64,000 bases of DNA from Microscillaceae bacterium (GCA_003483885.1 DMXI01000199.1:1-64000), one strand, 5' to 3'; positions 46,379 through 55,679 are shown, counted from the stretch's first letter. Notes: a model not told the origin generated them from the sequence alone. Numbers and translations are program-made.

Positions 46379-48628
46379 TTAGTTTCCGAGTTCCAGTTGG
46401 TTTTTAATCAAGTTAAAATAATCTCCCCGACGTTCTATCAAGCTTTGGTGATCGCCTACTTCGGTAATTTTTCCCTGGTCTAATACTACAATTTGATCCG
46501 CATTTTTTACGGTACTCAGGCGATGGGCAATGACAACCACTGTTTTACCCTGAAAAAATTCTTTGAGGTTATCCAAAATCACCTTTTCGTTATTGGCATC
46601 CAGTGCACTGGTAGCCTCGTCAAAAAAGATATAATGAGGATTTTTATACACCGCCCGGGCAATCAACAATCTTTGTCTTTGCCCACCACTTACCCCACTA
46701 CCTCCACTCGAGAGGCGCGTAGAATATCCTAAGGGTAAACGATCTACAAATTCATCTATATTGGCCACTTTGGCCGCATACAGCAACCTTTCCATATCAA
46801 TATCTGCTCCGTCAATGGCGATGTTTTGAGCAATGTTATCATTAAAAATGTAGCCATCCTGCATCACCGTACCACAATGCTTTCGCCATTGGCGATTATC
46901 AATGACCTCTAGCGGGTGGTGGTCTAAAATAATTTTACCTTCGGTAGGTACATAAAACTTTAATAGCAACTTGAGCAAGGTAGTTTTGCCACTGCCACTA
47001 GCGCCTACAATGGCCGTTATTTTTCCTTTAGGAATGTGCAGGTCAATGTTTTGCAGTACCAAGGGAGATTGTGGTCCTCCATAACGAAAAGACACATTTT
47101 CAAGGTGTAAATCTTTGTTGATGAGCGCATCAGAGTGACCAAGGTCTAATAAGTGATTGGCGGGTTCCTGTTCATTTTTTTGTTCTTGAATTTCCTGTAA
47201 GCGCTCGAGACTGATTTTAGCGTCTTGGCTGGCCCGAAAAAACTCAATAAGTTGTTGAATAGGGCCATTGGTTTGCCCAATAATGTAAGACACACTCAAC
47301 ATCATGCCCAAGGTCATCGTACCTTGAATAGTTTCGACCGCAGCGATATAAGAAATGAGAATGTTTTTGAGTTGATTAATAAAATGAAAGCCCGTATTTT
47401 GGTATTGGGCCAGCGATAAACTCTTGATATTGAGCTTAAAAAGCCGAATTTGGATGTGTTCCCATTCCCAACGTTTGCTCAATTCACTCTGGTTCAGCTT
47501 GATTTCCTGCATACCATTGATGATCTCAAAAATACTGTCTTGGTTTTCGCGCATTCCCTGAAAAAGCTTATAGTCCAGTTTGCGGCGTTTGGCCAGAAAT
47601 AGAAATATCCAGGCAATAGAAACTCCACTGAGCACCAGAAAAATCAAAAATATTTGCAGGCTATAAAAATACAGAATGGCGGTAAAAATAACGATGTTGA
47701 TCGCCGAGAAGAAAGTTGTAAGGCTGACCCCAGTCAAAAACGACTCAATCCGTTCGTGGTCATGAATACGCTGGTTGATATCTCCAGTGGATTTTATATC
47801 AAAAAAACTGATGGGTAACTTCATGAGCTTGGCCAAAAAATCGACCATAATCGAGATACTAATGCGCATATTCATATGCAGGATGATCCAACTCCGCACG
47901 AGATTGATGCCTATTTCTCCTAAAAACAACAGCAGTTGCGAAGCTAAAATCAAGATAACCAGCGAGTGATTTTTGTAGCCCACCCCATAATCTACCAGGG
48001 TCTGGGTAAGGAAGGGAAACATCAGGGCGATGGCGTTGCCCATCAACAAACCAATGAATAGCTGGAGTATATAGCGTTGGTAAGGCTTAAGGTAAGAGGC
48101 TAAAAACACCCACTTTTTCTTTTTTTTGGGGTTTTCTACGGATTCTTCTGTTTTTTCTTCATAAAATTCCTGGGTGGGGCTAAGTACCAGGGCTACCCCT
48201 TTTTCGGTTCCCGACTTAAGCCAACTTTTCAAAAAAGTAGCTTCATCTATTTCAATAATATTGTGGGCCGGATCAGCAATAAGCAAAGTAGTTTCTTTGG
48301 ATTTGAATAAACTACCTTGGTTCTTTTTTACCCCGATTAACACCACAAAATGGCTGTCGTTCCAGTGTAGCACCGAAGGCATGGGGCAGTCCTGGAGCAA
48401 CTTTTCGTAACTTACCTGCACCATCAACGAACGAAAGCCAATGGCTTCCGCTCCTTCGCTCAGATTGTATAAGCTTACACCATCCTTATTTAAATAAGAA
48501 ATGCTCCGTAAATGCTCCAAGTCCAATTCTTTGCCATAAAACTTGGCAATCATTTTCAAACAAGTTGGACCACAATCCATCTTGTCATGTTGCATATAAA
48601 ACGGAAATCGTACTTTAAAAACCCCCAT
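46379..48628 (-). CDS. C39 peptidase-containing ABC exporter (PCAT type)
   Basis: 749 residues. N-terminal C39 peptidase with an intact catalytic triad: Cys19 (DCGPTC), His93 (DSHFVVL), Asp119 (IADPA). Then six membrane helices (about 165-440) and an ATPase with Walker A GASGSGKTT, signature VSGGQRQR and Walker B YIFFDEATSALD. Such proteins cut leader peptides after Gly-Gly and export the core. The three precursors in this cluster end their leader in NGG, a matching site. Coupled to the HlyD-like gene 12 bases downstream. Confidence 0.95.
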   Translation of the reverse strand: MGVFKVRFPFYMQHDKMDCGPTCLKMIAKFYGKELDLEHLRSISYLNKDGVSLYNLSEGAEAIGFRSLMVQVSYEKLLQDCPMPSVLHWNDSHFVVLIGVKKNQGSLFKSKETTLLIADPAHNIIEIDEATFLKSWLKSGTEKGVALVLSPTQEFYEEKTEESVENPKKKKKWVFLASYLKPYQRYILQLFIGLLMGNAIALMFPFLTQTLVDYGVGYKNHSLVILILASQLLLFLGEIGINLVRSWIILHMNMRISISIMVDFLAKLMKLPISFFDIKSTGDINQRIHDHERIESFLTGVSLTTFFSAINIVIFTAILYFYSLQIFLIFLVLSGVSIAWIFLFLAKRRKLDYKLFQGMRENQDSIFEIINGMQEIKLNQSELSKRWEWEHIQIRLFKLNIKSLSLAQYQNTGFHFINQLKNILISYIAAVETIQGTMTLGMMLSVSYIIGQTNGPIQQLIEFFRASQDAKISLERLQEIQEQKNEQEPANHLLDLGHSDALINKDLHLENVSFRYGGPQSPLVLQNIDLHIPKGKITAIVGASGSGKTTLLKLLLKFYVPTEGKIILDHHPLEVIDNRQWRKHCGTVMQDGYIFNDNIAQNIAIDGADIDMERLLYAAKVANIDEFVDRLPLGYSTRLSSGGSGVSGGQRQRLLIARAVYKNPHYIFFDEATSALDANNEKVILDNLKEFFQGKTVVVIAHRLSTVKNADQIVVLDQGKITEVGDHQSLIERRGDYFNLIKNQLELGN

Positions 48629-48667
48629 GGTTACCTTTGGTAAAATAAATTATTGTTTATTTGCTCT

Positions 48668-48714
48668 TCTGGATTTGCAATCCAAAAGCATACTATCAAG
48701 GATTTATAATCCTT
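48668..48714. repeat. Double-palindrome element, copy 2
   Basis: TGGATT-TGC-AATCCA (48670-48684) and AAGGATT-TAT-AATCCTT (48698-48714), matching the layout at 2501-2550. It lies in the 133-base gap between the GT9 and ABC exporter genes, where it could reduce or end transcription of the exporter. Confidence 0.55.
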
Positions 48715-48761
48715 TCTCCCTTTGTCGGTGTTTAAGCGCAGCGCCACCAACAAAGCAAGGA

Positions 48762-49739
48762 TTAGCTGCTTGCCATTGCTGGCTGATCTTCCTGAGCAAA
48801 AACCTGTTGTAATGCGTCCAGTACTTCATTTACCTGAATGTCTTCCATGCGCCCAGTGCTTGATATTACGTGGCGGTGTTTGGCAAAACGCAACCCAAAC
48901 TCCTTGTAATTATCATCCTGGAAGATACCCACCGAAGGTACTTGGTGTAAATCGGCCGTGTGTAAAAACACAGAATCTACCCCCAGAAAATAATCGGCAC
49001 AAGATACTACCCCCCAGGATACCTCAAAAGGTACTTTGTCAAAGCAAATGATTCGTTCGGGAGCACTACATTGCGCCAAATCGGGCATATCTATACCTAC
49101 CATCACTACCCCCAGTTGACTGTAGCTGTCTAGTAATTCATTGATTACCTGAATAAATTTATCCGCAGACCACATTTTCTCTGGCTTAGTATCGGTGTGC
49201 ACCACCAATAATTTACAATCTGCTGGGATTTTCTCACGAAATACGGCTGGCACCCGTTTGACCTGATCGGGTAGGGTAGGAGCATACGCAAAATCTTCTA
49301 CCTGGAGCGTAGCATCAAAAATTTGAGGTACACAAAAAGCCATATCTGATTGGTGTATTGGTTTTTTGAATGCGGCCCGATATTCAAAATTTTCGAATAG
49401 CCCAAAAGTTTTACGAGGACGAAATAGCTTCAGTAAATTCATCAAACTGGTATTGACCCAAGGGGTGATGGAAATTAAGGCATCATAAGGCTCCAATGCT
49501 TTGATTAGTTCTTGGGCGTCGAACTTTTGGTTGTTGAAATGCTTGGTACGAAGTATATGCTTGAAGGCCACCTCTTGAAAAATAACCTCAGTGTGACTTA
49601 GCTCCTGCGTAACCAACGTAAGTCGATCTTTGAATAAATGAGCCAGCGCCCGCATTGTAGGTAAGGCTATAAAGTGATCGCCCAAACCATTAGAGAACAA
49701 TACACAAGGATTTTGAATATTTTGAAAGTCCGTCTTCAT
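48762..49739 (-). CDS. GT9-family (heptosyltransferase-like) glycosyltransferase
   Basis: 325 residues, soluble, GT-B fold. FSNGLGDHFIALPTMRAL at the N-terminus and, in the C-terminal half, KMWSADKF and GVDSVFLHTADLHQVPSVGIF resemble the sugar-nucleotide site of ADP-heptose:LPS heptosyltransferases (GT9). It overlaps the preceding gene by 4 bases, so it belongs to the RiPP operon, and a peptide-glycosylating role is inferred. Alternative: a cell-surface polysaccharide enzyme recruited by chance. Confidence 0.82.
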   Translation of the reverse strand: MKTDFQNIQNPCVLFSNGLGDHFIALPTMRALAHLFKDRLTLVTQELSHTEVIFQEVAFKHILRTKHFNNQKFDAQELIKALEPYDALISITPWVNTSLMNLLKLFRPRKTFGLFENFEYRAAFKKPIHQSDMAFCVPQIFDATLQVEDFAYAPTLPDQVKRVPAVFREKIPADCKLLVVHTDTKPEKMWSADKFIQVINELLDSYSQLGVVMVGIDMPDLAQCSAPERIICFDKVPFEVSWGVVSCADYFLGVDSVFLHTADLHQVPSVGIFQDDNYKEFGLRFAKHRHVISSTGRMEDIQVNEVLDALQQVFAQEDQPAMASS

Positions 49740-50602
49740 GAGATATTTTCCAGGGTTTTGGGTTGCACATCAAGGTACCCACGAATAGTGTAAGTAACAT
49801 CAGGAGCTACTTTTTCGCTGAGATCACCATCGTGTATTATATTTTCAGTAGGCGCAATGTATGCCTCGTAGGGTTTCAGGCGAATGCGTATTGCAGGATA
49901 CTCAGGGTAGTTTTTGAAAAATGTCTTCAGCAATTGAGGCCGCGTATACTGTTCCAACGAAGCAGGCAATGAAGCATCTTTTTGATGCAACATTTGGGCA
50001 ATGGCCTCAAGCGATTGGTTAATCATTAAAAAATATCGATCCTCACTACCCATATTAAAGCAAATACGATTCGTTGCATTGATGGCCTCATGTGTGGGTA
50101 ATTTATCCCAGCTATCGATGTGCAATCCAATCAATTGGCCCGTATTAGAATCAATCGTCCCTACCTCAAACCCAGGATTACCCAAATGAAAACCAATACA
50201 ATGACGGTCGTACAAACTACTTGCGTATTGATCTACAAAAGCATCAATGGCACTGGTGAGAGCCATATAATCGTAGGTTTGGTTTTGCTGAATCGCTTTA
50301 AATGCATCTTCCGAATCTGCCTCGGCTATAGGCATTTTTTGACAATAGGTAATAATTTCCGAAGGAAGTTTCACAATGCCCACCGTTTCCCGGTAGTTCA
50401 TTTGAGTTTCAGAAGGAGCAAACAGTAAGTTTCTTTCTTCGTTGTTCGGTTTTCGCCAAGGCTTCTGAGGCATGAATCCACCTTCCAGGCATTGCATTCC
50501 CCGATAGGTGCGTTCCATCGCCTTTAGGCCATTACTTAAATAAATTCGGTCTTCGGGTAATGGCGTATCTATATATATTTTTATGCCTTCTTTCAATTGC
50601 AT
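49736..50602 (-). CDS. Unknown protein with a 2OG-oxygenase-like metal motif
   Basis: 288 residues, not assigned to a named family. The C-terminal half carries HxD (His161/Asp163 in GLHIDSWD), a distal His257 (PTENIIHDG) and Arg274 (YTIRGY). Spacing and surrounding beta strands fit the HxD...H...R site of Fe(II)/2-oxoglutarate oxygenases. The N-terminal half is less informative. It is encoded between the HExxH gene and the GT9 gene (4-base overlap), so it is likely a tailoring enzyme for the peptide, for example a hydroxylase. Confidence 0.6.
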   Translation of the reverse strand: MQLKEGIKIYIDTPLPEDRIYLSNGLKAMERTYRGMQCLEGGFMPQKPWRKPNNEERNLLFAPSETQMNYRETVGIVKLPSEIITYCQKMPIAEADSEDAFKAIQQNQTYDYMALTSAIDAFVDQYASSLYDRHCIGFHLGNPGFEVGTIDSNTGQLIGLHIDSWDKLPTHEAINATNRICFNMGSEDRYFLMINQSLEAIAQMLHQKDASLPASLEQYTRPQLLKTFFKNYPEYPAIRIRLKPYEAYIAPTENIIHDGDLSEKVAPDVTYTIRGYLDVQPKTLENIS

Positions 50603-50652
50603 AATTTTCTTTGTTTTGTGGTTATCATTGTGTTTTCTCTCGCTCGATGGAC

Positions 50653-51786
50653 TTAAAAATCCAATATATAGGCTTGCATGCGGTCAATGGTCGTTACCAG
50701 TTCTGCTTGCAAGTCCACCTCAAACTTCTCTATAATGTCCCGTCTAATGTTTACCTGAGCATATCCTTGTTTGATTTTTTCCATTCTTTGCTGAGCATCT
50801 TCGGCGCGATACAACTGGTTTTCCAGGGCAAACCGCCAAAGATTAAATAAACCATACCAGACAAATAGTGCGTGTAAAAATGCCCTCAAAGGAAGCAAGT
50901 TGTTAGTCCAGGGCGAACAAATTTCGTTGCCAATAGCTTCCGATACTTTTTCGGCAGGCATCCAGGGGTGTAGCTCTTCTATGATGTACAACAGTGAGTG
51001 TATTGCTTCGTGAACCAACCCGTCGATGATGTCTTCGTCGGAGCCTTCTTCGGTATTCACCAACAATATTTTGCCAATGAAGTGGGAGTGAGTAGCCGAC
51101 CAAAACTTAGTAGCTACCTCCTCTTGGGTTGTTTGGCGTTTTACAATGATCATTTTGGTCATTTGCTCAATAAGGGTAGCCACTCGGTCGTCTATGGGTT
51201 CCAGAGCCTGTTGGATTTGCTCGTATAAACTACCCGCTTGGTCAAATGCATAATTTTGAATCAAATGCGTGTCATCGTCCAGTGTTTTATTATTGACCTG
51301 CAAACAAGCCGGGCTCAAAAAATCAAAGGTAATAGCAGGGGCAAACTTAGGGGCTTCATAATCTTGAAAAGCCTGCTTTTGAGCGTCAAAATAGATAAAG
51401 TAATCGCCATTGTTTGTCCATAAATTTTGGTATTGATTTGTATCAAATTTTTTATGGTTACGGGCTATTTCAGCCTCTAAAGTTTGCAATACAAACGGGG
51501 CAATTTGCGGTAAATGATCGTTTGAATGATGCAAAATAAGTCCTAACAACTCGGGGCTAAGTAGCCATTCTTCTATTTCTGAAGAGGTGAGCAACTCCAT
51601 CTTTTCTTGAATTTGCCCAGGTATCGTAACAGAGTGTTGGCGAATTTTGTCCAACAATAAGTCAAATTTATGCCTTACTCTGGCACGAAAAGCTTGAGTA
51701 AGCGCTTGGTAGTAGCCAGTGGCTGGAGTTTCAAATCTTAAAATCTCTTCGACACTTTTAATGGTTAAGTTTTCTTGTAATAGCAT
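50653..51786 (-). CDS. HExxH-motif putative peptide-modification protein
   Basis: 377 residues. A zinc-protease-like HExxH motif (His259, Glu260, His263 in GLVHEAIHSLLY) lies in a mostly helical protein with a C-terminal helical bundle. This matches the HExxH-domain proteins that accompany, or are fused to, FxsB-type radical SAM enzymes in RiPP clusters. Here it is a separate gene, 12 bases after the second radical SAM gene. Role could be protease, hydrolase or leader-binding partner. Confidence 0.78.
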   Translation of the reverse strand: MLLQENLTIKSVEEILRFETPATGYYQALTQAFRARVRHKFDLLLDKIRQHSVTIPGQIQEKMELLTSSEIEEWLLSPELLGLILHHSNDHLPQIAPFVLQTLEAEIARNHKKFDTNQYQNLWTNNGDYFIYFDAQKQAFQDYEAPKFAPAITFDFLSPACLQVNNKTLDDDTHLIQNYAFDQAGSLYEQIQQALEPIDDRVATLIEQMTKMIIVKRQTTQEEVATKFWSATHSHFIGKILLVNTEEGSDEDIIDGLVHEAIHSLLYIIEELHPWMPAEKVSEAIGNEICSPWTNNLLPLRAFLHALFVWYGLFNLWRFALENQLYRAEDAQQRMEKIKQGYAQVNIRRDIIEKFEVDLQAELVTTIDRMQAYILDF

Positions 51787-51798
51787 ATATCATTGATT

Positions 51799-53088
51799 TT
51801 ATGGTTGGCCAAAGCTTTCTAATAAAGGAGCATAGGTGGCTTCAGCTGGATTTTGTTGTAAATTTTCCTGAAGCATTTGGTATGCCTTCTCAAAAGTGAG
51901 AATCTCAATGCCACTTTCTTCCAACAAAGCTTTGGGAAACTGCCCTAGCACTCGCCCCTGAATATGTGTCATGAGTTTCATTAAGCCATAACAATAAATA
52001 GAAGGGTTGTTGAAACCATTTTTGCGACTGTAGCGATGAGGAATAAATCCTCCGCCACAAATTTCATTGACTGGGCAAGCCTGGCATTGATTGCACAATT
52101 GTTTTTTGCTCATAAAATACATGCCTGCCAGGCTAGTATCCAACGATTCATCAAACTCGTGTTGTAGTACATTCAGCCCCTCTTTGGTAAACCCATGTCC
52201 GCAGACTTTCAGGGCATCTACCGTCTCGATACCACCATCGGTTTCTACTACAATCACCCCTACTTCGTCGTTTCCTACCGTATCGGTACCCGACTCAGAA
52301 CCCAGCAACAACTCTATAATTTCTTTAAAAAGACTGACCCTTATTTGATTCTCCTGGTCTTGGAACCATTCGTCAAACAATGCAATGAGCCAATCACCAA
52401 AAGGCGTATGCGTAGTATCTTCTGGATCAAAGTTTTCGGGTAAATCTTCATAAGTATAATCAGGCAAAACAGGCTTGATGGCTTTGAGTCCCAGCTCTTT
52501 GAAGTGGTGATAAGCTTCTACGGGGTCACTGTCAGGGTTTACCACCAAAATGGCTCCTGGATGTACTTGTTCTTTAGGAGCCTTATCGGCATTAAAATCG
52601 TGTAATTGTTGGATACCCGCCACTACTCGATCATAGGTTCCTTTGCCTTGGTGATCTACCCGGTATTCGTCATTTACCTCTTTGACACCATCAATGCTAA
52701 TCCCTACATGAATACCTAATTCTTTAAATAAGGCCACCCATTCTTGGTCGAGCAATAAGGCATTGGTTTGAATACTAAATACAGGTTTAGTATCTGGCAA
52801 AAGCACCCTCCTTGCTTTTTTTACAAAAGTACGTATGAAATCTTTCCCCGTCAGTAGAGGTTCGCCTCCATGCAACACAAACCTGAAGTATTCAATGCCG
52901 TGCTTTAAACAGTGGTAACGTACCCTTTGTAACATAGTGTCTACCACTTCATCACTCATTTTTTTGGGTTGACTCAGGTAGGTTTCATCCCCTTTGTTGT
53001 ACATATAGCAGTAGGTGCAATTGATATTGCAACGGCTGGCAATTTTTACTACTACACAGCCAAACATTGATTCTTTAGTATCGGCCAT
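51799..53088 (-). CDS. Radical SAM/SPASM peptide maturase 2
   Basis: 429 residues. Radical SAM cluster CxxxCxxC at Cys20, Cys24, Cys27 (CNINCTYC), GGEPLL after it, and a C-terminal SPASM region (CNQCQACPVNEICGGGF..GFNNPSIYC) for auxiliary Fe-S clusters. Close in layout to FxsB-family maturases. Paralogous to the enzyme encoded just upstream (4-base gap). A second M at residue 8 is an alternative start. It should form a C-C or C-heteroatom bond on the precursor. Confidence 0.95.
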   Translation of the reverse strand: MADTKESMFGCVVVKIASRCNINCTYCYMYNKGDETYLSQPKKMSDEVVDTMLQRVRYHCLKHGIEYFRFVLHGGEPLLTGKDFIRTFVKKARRVLLPDTKPVFSIQTNALLLDQEWVALFKELGIHVGISIDGVKEVNDEYRVDHQGKGTYDRVVAGIQQLHDFNADKAPKEQVHPGAILVVNPDSDPVEAYHHFKELGLKAIKPVLPDYTYEDLPENFDPEDTTHTPFGDWLIALFDEWFQDQENQIRVSLFKEIIELLLGSESGTDTVGNDEVGVIVVETDGGIETVDALKVCGHGFTKEGLNVLQHEFDESLDTSLAGMYFMSKKQLCNQCQACPVNEICGGGFIPHRYSRKNGFNNPSIYCYGLMKLMTHIQGRVLGQFPKALLEESGIEILTFEKAYQMLQENLQQNPAEATYAPLLESFGQP

Positions 53089-53092
53089 TGAG

Positions 53093-54388
53093 TTATTTTT
53101 TGAAGTTTTCTAAATCCGCCGCGTATTCCAAGGCCAAGTCTTCATGGAGTCTTTCCTTGATTATTTGTTGGGCTTCTTCGTAAGTCATTGCTGATATTTC
53201 GTGTTGTGTTACCATTTCATCCGGAAGCTCTTCCATAATTTTGTTCTGGATGTGCGTGATCAACTTGAGCAAATCGGCACAATAGATAGAAGGGTTATTA
53301 AAGCCATTTTTTTCGCTGTAGCGATTCACAATAAACCCTCCGCCGCAAATATCTTTTACCGGGCATACATTGCACTGCTTACAGAGTTTGTCTTTGGCAA
53401 ACTGATACATTACCGAAAGTTCGCTTTGTAGGGCTTCGTCCAGGTCATTTTGTAGTACATTTACATTGCTCTCAGTAAAACCCTGCCCACAAGCCTTGAA
53501 CGAATCCGTAGCTTCTATATCTCCATTGGTTTCAATAATCAATAACTCACAACGCTCCTTCCCAAAGTGGTCATTGGCAATGTTGCCCCCAAAAATCAAA
53601 ATCATAATATACTTGAAAATGCTGATTTTACTCTTGGGTTCTTTTTCATAAAACCATTGATTAAATATCGGAATGAGCCAATCGGCGTAGGGGGTGTTGT
53701 TCCAATCTATATTGCTGCCGTCGGTGTTTTCTAAGCCAGGAGGTGGTTGAAAATAATTGGCATCAGGAAGCAGAAAGTCTACCTGGGCACCCAACAACTT
53801 AAAATGCTCATACACCTCTATAGGGTCGGCATCCAGATTGATTACACTATTGATGCTGGCTTTCATAAATTTTTTGCGCATAGCCAGCGAGTTTTGAGTC
53901 ACCTTGAGCCCTTGTACTGCTTGGTGGTAAGACCCTCTTCCTTTATGATCTACTCGATACATATCATTTATTTCGGGCATTCCGTCCAAACTAATGCCTA
54001 CCAAAATATCTAATTCAGCAAACAACTCGCACCACTCATCGTCAATCAATACCCCGTTAGACTGCACGCCATACTCAGGTATAATGCCCAGAGGTAAAAA
54101 CAAGGCATTGGCTTTTTCGACAAAACGCCGAATGGCTTGGGTGCCTGCCAATAAAGGTTCACCTCCAAAAAACACGAAGAAAAATTTCTTTAATGCATGG
54201 TGTTGACAATGCCGTAAAACTTTCTCCAGCAACGCGTCTTCTACCATTTCATTCATAAACTTGGGCTGCTTGAGGTAGGTATTATCGCCCATATTGTATA
54301 TATAACAGTAACTACAGTTGAGATTACATCGGCTGGCTACTTTGATAGCTAAGCTCCGAACCTTTAAATTTGATAACTGAGTATTCAT
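53093..54388 (-). CDS. Radical SAM/SPASM peptide maturase 1
   Basis: 431 residues from the ATG at 54388. The frame runs 42 codons further upstream, but that part shows no resemblance to the homologous N-terminus of maturase 2. Cluster cysteines Cys21, Cys25, Cys28 (CNLNCSYC), FFGGEPLL, and a SPASM region CKQCNVCPVKDICGGGF..GFNNPSIYC. FxsB-like. Two diverged maturases in one operon suggest two different crosslinks or two substrates. Confidence 0.95.
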   Translation of the reverse strand: MNTQLSNLKVRSLAIKVASRCNLNCSYCYIYNMGDNTYLKQPKFMNEMVEDALLEKVLRHCQHHALKKFFFVFFGGEPLLAGTQAIRRFVEKANALFLPLGIIPEYGVQSNGVLIDDEWCELFAELDILVGISLDGMPEINDMYRVDHKGRGSYHQAVQGLKVTQNSLAMRKKFMKASINSVINLDADPIEVYEHFKLLGAQVDFLLPDANYFQPPPGLENTDGSNIDWNNTPYADWLIPIFNQWFYEKEPKSKISIFKYIMILIFGGNIANDHFGKERCELLIIETNGDIEATDSFKACGQGFTESNVNVLQNDLDEALQSELSVMYQFAKDKLCKQCNVCPVKDICGGGFIVNRYSEKNGFNNPSIYCADLLKLITHIQNKIMEELPDEMVTQHEISAMTYEEAQQIIKERLHEDLALEYAADLENFKK

Positions 54389-54841
54389 AAGATAATCATT
54401 ATATAAATGTTTTGAAACAATTAGCCTTTGTGTGAGAAGTATTCGGTTTTTCAGGAGTAATTGTATTGGTACAAATGTCCTCTCTCTGAATAGGAATCCA
54501 GAAGTGTTGCTCATGACATATCCCTGGAACCAAGAAAATACCCCGTTTGTATAAGTCTTATGGTATGCAATTCAAACTTTTCTCGATGAACTGGTCTCGA
54601 CTTTTTGAATGTGAGCGAAAACCTGTCCTGTAAGGATCGGCTTATGTTCAGTGATAAAGATGTTTGTTTGGTATTTTATAGTTTGAGAGGTTGTAAGGCT
54701 GCCTTCGCCTATACATTGTTTCGTTTTTTGGTTCACAAAATAATCCATCCCTCGAGCCTCTGTAAAAGACACATTTTGAAAATTAAGGAATCAAATTACA
54801 GTGTAAAATGACAAGGCAGCCTTTAAGAAGCACTCAATGCG
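54389..54841. other. Spacer between precursor 1 and the maturases
   Basis: 453 bases. A 66-codon minus-strand frame (54572-54772) and a 68-codon plus-strand frame (54605-54811) overlap each other; neither resembles a family nor the precursors. I see no supported gene. The long gap may hold a processing site or weak terminator that sets the ratio of precursor to enzyme. Confidence 0.35.
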
Positions 54842-55024
54842 CTATAAATCCTGTAAAATAGGAGAAGGTCCATCACTACTGAACTTGATCTTAGTAGTTT
54901 TCTTTACCCACTCTCCACCATTGAAGCACTCGCCAGAAAGGCTGCTCAAGGTTTCGTTTTTGAGGTTTTCCAAAGCTGCTTGTACTTCTTGAGCTTTCTT
55001 TTGATCGAATTTAAACTTTTTCAT
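54842..55024 (-). CDS. RiPP precursor peptide 1 (60 aa)
   Basis: Start set at the ATG at 55024 because residues 1-39 are identical in all three precursors; the frame is open further upstream but that part is spacer. Leader rich in Lys/Gln/Glu (MKKFKFDQKKAQEVQAALEN) ends in FNGG at residue 37, a C39 peptidase site. Predicted core is residues 38-60: EWVKKTTKIKF, then FSSDG and a tail PSPILQDL. It has W-x-K (Trp39, Lys41) and FSS (Phe48-Ser50) motifs of the kind crosslinked by cyclophane-forming radical SAM enzymes. Cys33 lies in the leader. A hairpin sits 28-48 bases upstream. Confidence 0.88.
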   Translation of the reverse strand: MKKFKFDQKKAQEVQAALENLKNETLSSLSGECFNGGEWVKKTTKIKFSSDGPSPILQDL

Positions 55025-55051
55025 ATTAGTAATATAATTTGAGAATAAGTC

Positions 55052-55072
55052 CCTTGTTACTAAGCCACAAGG
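55052..55072 (-). promoter_or_regulatory. Conserved hairpin upstream of precursor 1
   Basis: CCTTGT/ACAAGG stem (55052-55057, 55067-55072) with a 9-nt loop, followed in the sense direction by a conserved ACTTATTCTCAA block and the ATG 28 bases away. Same structure precedes precursors 2 and 3. Confidence 0.7.
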
Positions 55073-55098
55073 AATTAGGCTTGATTTGACTGTAATCA

Positions 55099-55207
55099 AG
55101 TACTCTATCAACCAATTGGGTTTATATTCTACCTCTTGAGTGGTCTTGGCAAAGCGAGACCAACTGGGGAGTTTTAAAATATCAAGTAAGAGCGTTGATA
55201 GAGTACT
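55099..55207. mobile_element. MITE-like insertion in spacer A
   Basis: 109 bases bounded by perfect 14-bp inverted repeats (AGTACTCTATCAAC at 55099-55112 and its complement at 55194-55207). The homologous spacer B lacks exactly this block, so it looks like an insertion after the array duplicated. No gene inside. Confidence 0.65.
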
Positions 55208-55496
55208 AAGTAGCGTGTGCGAAATAAATGTCTAGCATAAGGGGGGATTAGCTTGGCTAGGCTTGTACTTTGCTCTATGGTTCTCAAGACTGATAAAGTT
55301 TTTTTGTATCCAAAGCAGGCCAAAGTACACCATGCGGTAACCAGTACTAGGGACAACAAAAATCACCGTAAATAATCATGAGAATAGAGTTTTTGACGAG
55401 CTTTGCCTTCGGCTAATCTGTGCTAACTCTGACAACTTAAAGTCCAGATGTGTCGGAGTTATTGCAAACACGCTACTCAAAGAAATCCAGAGTGTT

Positions 55497-55679
55497 CTAG
55501 AAACCTTCTAAAACAGGAGAATCGGAGTCACTACTGAACTTGATTTTAGTAGTCTTTTTTACCCACTCTCCACCATTGAAGCACTCGCCAGAAAGGCTAC
55601 TCAAAGTTTCGTTTTTGAGGTTTTCCAAAGCTGCTTGTACTTCTTGAGCTTTCTTTTGATCGAATTTAAACTTTTTCAT
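55497..55679 (-). CDS. RiPP precursor peptide 2 (60 aa)
   Basis: Residues 1-39 identical to precursor 1; the core differs only near the end (FSSDSDSPVLEGF against FSSDGPSPILQDL). Retains NGG at residue 37, W-x-K (Trp39, Lys41) and FSS. Start at the ATG at 55679. Nucleotide differences in the leader are synonymous, so the leader is under selection or gene conversion while the C-terminus drifts. Confidence 0.88.
   Translation of the reverse strand: MKKFKFDQKKAQEVQAALENLKNETLSSLSGECFNGGEWVKKTTKIKFSSDSDSPVLEGF

Larger units (their letters stand above)
55025..55496. repeat. Spacer A of the precursor array
   Basis: 472 bases between precursors 1 and 2. Homologous over much of its length to spacer B (55680-56028), with shared blocks such as AAATAAATGTCTAG, CTTGACGAGCTTTG-like wording and GACAACTTAAAGTCCAGAT. 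It is longer because of an inserted inverted-repeat element (55099-55207). It also carries the hairpin and conserved ACTTATTCTCAA block of precursor 1. Confidence 0.7.

Noticed and set aside
54572..54811. Overlapping 66- and 68-codon frames on opposite strands between precursor 1 and maturase 1
   Set aside because: Neither resembles the precursors or any family; mutual overlap and lack of a start signal make both unlikely.
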